From Candidatus Saccharimonadales bacterium (GTDB lineage Bacteria > Patescibacteriota > Saccharimonadia > UBA4664 > SCTI01): a DNA stretch of 26,549 nt. Made by a program: the position numbers and the translations under genes. The stretch is taken from the NCBI GenBank assembly GCA_030150485.1, contig JASLFZ010000061.1:1-26549 (forward strand), written 5' to 3'. This document shows, piece after piece, positions 22,419 to 26,549 of the stretch. Under the pieces are notes generated by a model. It made no database searches. It was not told where the DNA came from and saw only the letters and a list, made by a program, of their open reading frames with translations. The stretch's first letter is position 1, and each line of letters opens with the position of its first letter.

Positions 22419-23525
22419 CTAAGCTAGATAGTCTTTGAGTTTCTTGCTCTCACGGTGCTTACGGAGCTTGGTGAGGGCTTTGGCTTCAATCTGGCGGATA
22501 CGCTCACGCGTAACACCAAACTCAAGCCCAACCTCTTCCAACGTGTGGCTTTTGCCATCTTCGAGGCCGAAGCGCATCCGGAGGATTTTCTGCTCCCGCG
22601 GAGTCAGCAGTGAGAGAACGCTGGCCACCTGCTCTTTAAGTAGCTGGTTGGCAGCCACTTCGGGCGGGGTGGGGCGATCCTCGTCTTCGATAAACTCACT
22701 CAAGCTAGAGTCCTTATCGTCCCCTACCGGTGACTCCAGCGAAACGATATCCTGCTTAATCTTGAGGATATGGTTGACCTTATCAACCTCAATCTCCATT
22801 TCGGCGGCAATCTCTTCCGGCAGCGGCTCACGGCCGAGCTCCTGGACTAACCGGCGCTGAGTACGGATAAGTTTGTTGATCGTCTCAACCATGTGGACCG
22901 GAATACGGATGGTCCGCGCCTGGTCGGCGATAGCGCGGGTGATGGCCTGGCGGATCCACCAGGTGGCGTAGGTGCTGAACTTAAAGCCCTTGGTGTAATC
23001 AAATTTTTCGACGGCGCGCAGCAGGCCGCTCGAACCCTCTTGAATCAGGTCGAGCAGATCGAGGCCGCGGCCAATATATTTCTTAGCGATAGAGACGACT
23101 AGCCGCAGGTTGGCCTCAACCATGGCGTCTTTAGCGGCCTTATCGCCCTTGGCGATCCGCTTAGCTAGCTCAACCTCTTGCTCGGCGTTGAGTAGCGGCA
23201 CGCGGCCGATCTCGCGCAGGTAAAGGCGCACAGAGTCGTCGGCAATATCTTTAACGTAGTCGTCGCTTTCCTGGGGCGATTCTTCGTCGTCGCCAGAATC
23301 CCAAATGAGACGATCTTTTTGGTCCGTTAGCTCGACACCGTGCTCAAGCAGCGCGGCATAGAGCTCATCAAGCTCCTCAATGTTATCCTCGGCATCGGGG
23401 ATGGCCTGCGAGACCTCTTGTTGGGTAACGAAACCCTGCTCTTTACCCTTCTGCAATAAGCGCTCGACCTCGGGGGTGTAGCGCGATTCGGTTTCTTCGG
23501 TGGAAACGGTAGCTTTTCTAGCCAA
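22419..23525 (-). CDS. rpoD: Primary sigma factor RpoD (sigma-70)
   Basis: The 368-residue protein has region 1.1-like and 1.2 (DDSVRLYLREIGRVPLLNAEQEVELAKRI). Region 2 is LVVSIAKKYIGRGLDLLDLIQEGSSGL with FSTYATWWIRQAITRAIADQARTIRIPVHM. Region 3 follows, and region 4 is TPREQKILRMRFGLEDG ... VTRERIRQIEAKAL. The large non-conserved region of E. coli is absent. The QEGSSGL stretch differs slightly from the usual QEGNIGL. The TTG start at 23525 has a Shine-Dalgarno (AAAGGAG). It follows dnaG by 29 nt, as in the classic dnaG-rpoD operon, and two terminators come after. It probably recognises the extended -10 promoters seen here. Confidence 0.96.
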   Translation of the reverse strand: MARKATVSTEETESRYTPEVERLLQKGKEQGFVTQQEVSQAIPDAEDNIEELDELYAALLEHGVELTDQKDRLIWDSGDDEESPQESDDYVKDIADDSVRLYLREIGRVPLLNAEQEVELAKRIAKGDKAAKDAMVEANLRLVVSIAKKYIGRGLDLLDLIQEGSSGLLRAVEKFDYTKGFKFSTYATWWIRQAITRAIADQARTIRIPVHMVETINKLIRTQRRLVQELGREPLPEEIAAEMEIEVDKVNHILKIKQDIVSLESPVGDDKDSSLSEFIEDEDRPTPPEVAANQLLKEQVASVLSLLTPREQKILRMRFGLEDGKSHTLEEVGLEFGVTRERIRQIEAKALTKLRKHRESKKLKDYLA

Positions 23526-23554
23526 ATGGAGCTCCTTTCGGGATTGGTGGTAGG

Positions 23555-25306
23555 TTATTCTTCTTCGGTGATGAGTGCCTGAAACTGACGCAGAAGCCGC
23601 CCGGCCAAATCGGTATCACCTTTGGCTTCGGCTTCTTGGAGTTTACGGCTGAGTTTGGTTTTGGTGTCTTTGTTGGTGGCGGTTTGCAGTCGTCCTACCA
23701 GCTGAAAGGCTTCAAAGCTGCGATCTGCAGGAGCGAATGAGTCGTACTGCTCTTCGCCCCGTAGTACTAAAATTTTAACATAGTCAGCCAGGTTTGGCAA
23801 CTGAGGCACCAGCTCAGCGACAGTAGCACTTGGAGCGGTCTGCAAAGCCTCGATGATGACTTGGTGATCTGGCTCGGAGAAATGCGCCGGCGTAAGATCT
23901 TCCAGGCTCACGCGCACCTCCGGATAAGCCAGATTAATGGCCAGCACGGACTCCTCCAGCCGCTGCTTTACCCCTTTGGGCTGAGCGGTTGTGGTGGTAG
24001 CGGCCGGTTTGGTGGTGCGCGCCGCGGTCTGAATCGCCTCCTTCTGGCTGACCTTGTCACGAACCGCCTCCTCGCCAATAGCTAGCTTGGTGGCCAGCTT
24101 GCCAACGTAGTGGTCCCGCTCAATGGGATCACCCAGCCGCTGCAAGTTAGCGCTGATGCGGTCGCCATACTGGCGCTTGCCGGTCGCGGTGGTGATATCA
24201 TACTGCCGCTCCAACTGGTCAAAGAGGTAGTCCACCACGTACTGCGCGCTGGCGATGGCCTGTTTCCACGCGGCCACGTCTTTTTTGATGAGCTCATCGG
24301 GGTCTTTGGCGTCAGGGAGGCGCACCATCGAGAGCGTGATCCCAAGGTTTTGGCTGAGCTCGATAACCCGCTCGGTAGCACGCAGACCGGCGGCATCCGC
24401 ATCAAAGCAAATTTTAATGTTTTTGGTGAGACGGCCGAGGGCCTTCAACTGGGTGGTCGTAATCGCCGTACCTGAAGCCGCCACCACCTGTTTGACGCCA
24501 GCTTGGTGGCTCGTGACAACATCCATGTTGCCTTCAACCAGCACCACCTCATCGGCGGCGCGAATAGCCTCTTTGGCTAGATGCAACCCAAAAATAACCC
24601 GGCTTTTATCGTACAGCTCGGTTTGGGGTGTATTGAGGTACTTGGGCAACTGCTCGGCATCGAGCGCACGGCCGGTGAAGCCGACCGGCGTACCGGTAGC
24701 GTCGCAGATAGTGAACATGAGGCGGCCGCGATACATATCGTAAATGCTGGTTCGCCCGGCTTTTTGCCCTACCAGCCCGGCTTTTTGAAGATCAGCAGCA
24801 CTAAAGTTCTTTTTGACGAGAAAATGGCTGAGCGCGTTCCAATCATCAGGAGCGTACCCAATTTGAAAATCCTTGATGGTCTGCTTCTGGAGGCCACGGG
24901 CTTTGACGGCATACTCAAAGGCCGAGCGGTTTTTAACCAGTGAGGCTTGGTAGTATTTAACCGCCCAGGCGATTGCCTGCTCAAGACGCTGGCGCTCCTG
25001 CTTAGCCTGGGGGTTAACCGGCCCGCGCTCCTGCAGCTCAATGCCAGCCTTGCGCGCCAGCAGCTCCAGCGCCGGCCGGAACTCCAGCCCCTCATATTTC
25101 ATGACGAACTTAATGACGTCACCTCCCTCGCCGCAGCCAAAACAGTGAAAAATCCCCTTCTCCGGGCTCACCATAAAACTGGCGGTTTTCTCCTGATGGA
25201 ACGGGCACGGCGCTTTGAGGTTGCGGCCGGCCTGCTTGAGCGGCACGTACGCGCTGATGACCTCGGCGATATCCAGCCGCTCCTTGATCTGCTCCACGTC
25301 ATTCAT
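23555..25306 (-). CDS. dnaG: DNA primase
   Basis: The 583-residue protein has the zinc-binding motif CPFH ... HCFGC near residues 33-60. The RNA polymerase domain has the Toprim motif VLVEGNMDVVTSHQAGV and the Asp pair FDADAAGLRATER. The C-terminal third (about 430-583) is the helical DnaB-binding part and is poorly conserved. Family knowledge: it makes primers for replication. Start ATG 25306 follows TATAAT by 7 nt, with no Shine-Dalgarno, so it may be leaderless. It is divergent from carA. Confidence 0.96.
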   Translation of the reverse strand: MNDVEQIKERLDIAEVISAYVPLKQAGRNLKAPCPFHQEKTASFMVSPEKGIFHCFGCGEGGDVIKFVMKYEGLEFRPALELLARKAGIELQERGPVNPQAKQERQRLEQAIAWAVKYYQASLVKNRSAFEYAVKARGLQKQTIKDFQIGYAPDDWNALSHFLVKKNFSAADLQKAGLVGQKAGRTSIYDMYRGRLMFTICDATGTPVGFTGRALDAEQLPKYLNTPQTELYDKSRVIFGLHLAKEAIRAADEVVLVEGNMDVVTSHQAGVKQVVAASGTAITTTQLKALGRLTKNIKICFDADAAGLRATERVIELSQNLGITLSMVRLPDAKDPDELIKKDVAAWKQAIASAQYVVDYLFDQLERQYDITTATGKRQYGDRISANLQRLGDPIERDHYVGKLATKLAIGEEAVRDKVSQKEAIQTAARTTKPAATTTTAQPKGVKQRLEESVLAINLAYPEVRVSLEDLTPAHFSEPDHQVIIEALQTAPSATVAELVPQLPNLADYVKILVLRGEEQYDSFAPADRSFEAFQLVGRLQTATNKDTKTKLSRKLQEAEAKGDTDLAGRLLRQFQALITEEE

Positions 25307-25313
25307 ACTTGCT

Positions 25314-25319
25314 ATTATA
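25314..25319 (-). promoter_or_regulatory. -10 element (TATAAT) for dnaG
   Basis: It ends 7 nt before the dnaG ATG on the minus strand. No matching -35 is seen. Confidence 0.55.
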
Positions 25320-25366
25320 CACCTGGGGGCGAATAAAAGGCGAAAATAGCGCAGATCATAAAGCGG

Positions 25367-25395
25367 TTGCGCCTAGCCCATAGGTTTGATAATTT
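25367..25395 (+). promoter_or_regulatory. Promoter for carA
   Basis: TTGCGC (25367-25372), 17-bp spacer, TAATTT (25390-25395) with a TG extension. The ATG at 25403 is 7 nt downstream, where transcription would start. Confidence 0.55.
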
Positions 25396-25402
25396 AATCA
25401 CA

Positions 25403-26509
25403 ATGAGTGTGCCACTGGTTACCAGTCAAAGTAAAAACAAGAAGGTTCGTCCCGAAGGGGACGATTTTTTTATGCAGCCAGGGTGGTTGCGGCTAGCTGA
25501 CGGCACAACCTACACTGGGCAGTCTCCTGCCTGGCAGACCGAGGACTTTCAGGGGGAGGTAGTTTTTAATACCGGCATGACCGGCTACGTGGAGTCGCTC
25601 ACCGATCCGTCATATGCGGGCCAGATACTTGTGTTCACCTATCCGTTGATTGGGAATTACGGCGTACCGGATAAAGAAGTTTGGGAGTCGGAGCGAGTAC
25701 ATGCGGCTGGCGTGGTGGTAAGTGAGGCCTGCGCCAAGTGGAGCCACAGCGGTAGCTACCAGTCCTTGCTGCAGTGGCTAAAAGCCGAAGGGGTGCCGAT
25801 TTTGACTGGCGTAGACACCAGAGCGCTGACGAAGCATTTGCGGGTTGGCGGAACGACAGCGGGCGTGATTAGCCGGCGGAGAGACGCCAAGGTCAATGAA
25901 GGGCTCGGCACGCCACACATTAGTATTACGGAACCGATCAGCTATAACGTCGGTGGCGGCCCAAAAGTCGTACTGGTGGACTGCGGGATGAAGCTAAATA
26001 TCTTGCGCTCGCTGCAGCAGTACCCTATCGAGATTAAGCGGGTGCCGGCCGACTACGACTATACGACCGAGGATTTTGACGGCGTGCTGCTCTCTAATGG
26101 GCCCGGCGACCCGACCGACTATACCGCTACCATTGCGATCACCAAGAAAGCCTTGAATGCGGGCAAGCCGGTGTTTGGCATCTGCCTCGGTAGTCAGGTG
26201 CTCGGACTGGCCGCCGGCGCGAAAACCCATAAGCTGCGCTTTGGCCACCGCGGACACAACCAGCCCTGCATTACGAATGGGGAGCGGTGCTTTATTACCA
26301 GCCAAAACCACGGCTATGCCCTGACTGAAGCCACGCTGCCGAAAGGCTGGCGCGTACTGTTTCGTAACCTGAATGACAGCTCAATCGAGGGCATCGAGCA
26401 TGTGACCAAGCCATGGTTTGCGGTGCAGTTCCACCCTGAGGCCAGCCCCGGGCCAACCGATACGGCCTGGCTGTTCGAGCGCTTTATGGGGTCGCTCAAA
26501 GTCGTATGA
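25403..26509 (+). CDS. carA: Carbamoyl-phosphate synthase small subunit (glutaminase)
   Basis: The 368-residue protein has the CarA N-terminal domain (LRLADGTTYTGQSPAW, EVVFNTGMTGYVESLTDPSY, FTYPLIGNYGV). The class I amidotransferase domain has the catalytic Cys in FGICLGSQ (residue 261) and His/Glu in FHPEAS (344/346). The usual GHQ is GSQ here. Family knowledge: it releases ammonia from glutamine for CarB. The start at 25403 sits 7 nt after a -10, so leaderless translation is likely. It adds 23 residues to the homologous N-terminus MQPGW, whose ATG at 25472 has no ribosome-binding site and directly follows a terminator hairpin. It overlaps carB by ATGA. Confidence 0.9.
   Translation: MSVPLVTSQSKNKKVRPEGDDFFMQPGWLRLADGTTYTGQSPAWQTEDFQGEVVFNTGMTGYVESLTDPSYAGQILVFTYPLIGNYGVPDKEVWESERVHAAGVVVSEACAKWSHSGSYQSLLQWLKAEGVPILTGVDTRALTKHLRVGGTTAGVISRRRDAKVNEGLGTPHISITEPISYNVGGGPKVVLVDCGMKLNILRSLQQYPIEIKRVPADYDYTTEDFDGVLLSNGPGDPTDYTATIAITKKALNAGKPVFGICLGSQVLGLAAGAKTHKLRFGHRGHNQPCITNGERCFITSQNHGYALTEATLPKGWRVLFRNLNDSSIEGIEHVTKPWFAVQFHPEASPGPTDTAWLFERFMGSLKVV
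25414..25426 (+). promoter_or_regulatory. Possible pause hairpin in the carA leader
   Basis: ACTGG-TTA-CCAGT lies about 12 nt after the predicted transcript start and upstream of the terminator. It could be a pause signal for attenuation. Confidence 0.35.
25447..25471 (+). terminator. Terminator/attenuator inside the 5' end of carA
   Basis: TCGTCCC-GAAG-GGGACGA followed by seven Ts, directly before the ATG at 25472. The reading frame from 25403 runs through it without a stop (encoding RPEGDDFF). A moving ribosome could prevent its folding, so it may act as an attenuator. Confidence 0.65.
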
Positions 26510-26549
26510 GAAAGGTTTTAATCCTCGGATCCGGCGGGCTCCGTATTGG
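26506..26549 (+). CDS. carB: Carbamoyl-phosphate synthase large subunit, N-terminal fragment
   Basis: Only the first 14 complete codons are inside the window. They encode MRKVLILGSGGLRI, the start of the CarB ATP-grasp N-terminus (K-V-L-I-L-G-S-G-x-x-R-I-G). The ATG overlaps the carA TGA, so the two subunits are translated together. The large subunit uses ammonia, bicarbonate and two ATP to make carbamoyl phosphate for pyrimidine and arginine synthesis. Confidence 0.8.
   Translation, partial: MRKVLILGSGGLRI

Noticed and set aside
25367..26549. Alternative genetic code (UGA = Gly)
   Set aside because: carA ends at a UGA that overlaps the carB start, and the 15354 gene ends the same way, so UGA is a stop here.

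Overview
The window reads as part of a small, gene-dense bacterial chromosome, most likely from the Candidate Phyla Radiation (Patescibacteria), possibly Saccharibacteria. That placement is an inference from gene content and protein style: RNase J plus PNPase, a degenerate DHH-family protein, an S20 with a lysine/alanine-rich tail, RodZ and RlpA-like envelope genes, and many small orphan proteins. I cannot run a phylogeny. UGA is used as an ordinary stop (carA, the 64-aa gene at 15354), so this is not one of the UGA=glycine lineages. I see no tRNA, rRNA, CRISPR array, insertion sequence or prophage.

Layout. 1-8571 (all minus): rpsO, pnp, a family-4 uracil-DNA glycosylase, RNase J, ftsK, a rodZ-like gene and the start of uppS. 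This is an RNA-decay and ribosome block followed by division and envelope genes. 8617-9660 (minus): two small orphan genes with a near-perfect type III hammerhead ribozyme between them. 9660-11814 (minus): a degenerate DHH-family protein and truB. 11949-12552 (plus): rpsT and a small coiled-coil protein. 12549-14711 (minus): fpg, a MazG-like pyrophosphatase and holA. 14738-15851: three orphan genes, two plus and one minus, with strong hairpins around them. 15861-18578 (minus): polA with intact proofreading motifs. 18601-19660: about 1 kb without a recognisable protein family. It holds two consensus promoters and two long, highly structured minus-strand RNAs, the second enclosing a 37-codon ORF. 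19665-22275 (minus): a TrmB-type regulator, an RlpA-like secreted protein behind a structured leader, an orphan gene and a P-loop kinase. 22419-25306 (minus): dnaG-rpoD. 25403-26549 (plus): carA and the start of carB, with a terminator hairpin lying inside the 5' end of the carA reading frame.

Two signals run through the window. Many promoters have an extended -10 of the TGnTAnnnT type. At nine genes the -10 lies exactly 6-7 nt before the start codon with no ribosome-binding site, which predicts leaderless mRNAs. Other genes (pnp, RNase J, rpoD, the orphan genes and rlpA) have clear Shine-Dalgarno sequences instead, so two modes of translation initiation seem to coexist.

The items most worth a second look are the hammerhead ribozyme, the tandem structured RNAs, the carA attenuator-like element, the leaderless promoter architecture, the structured rlpA leader, and the UDG that lacks every expected Fe-S cysteine.
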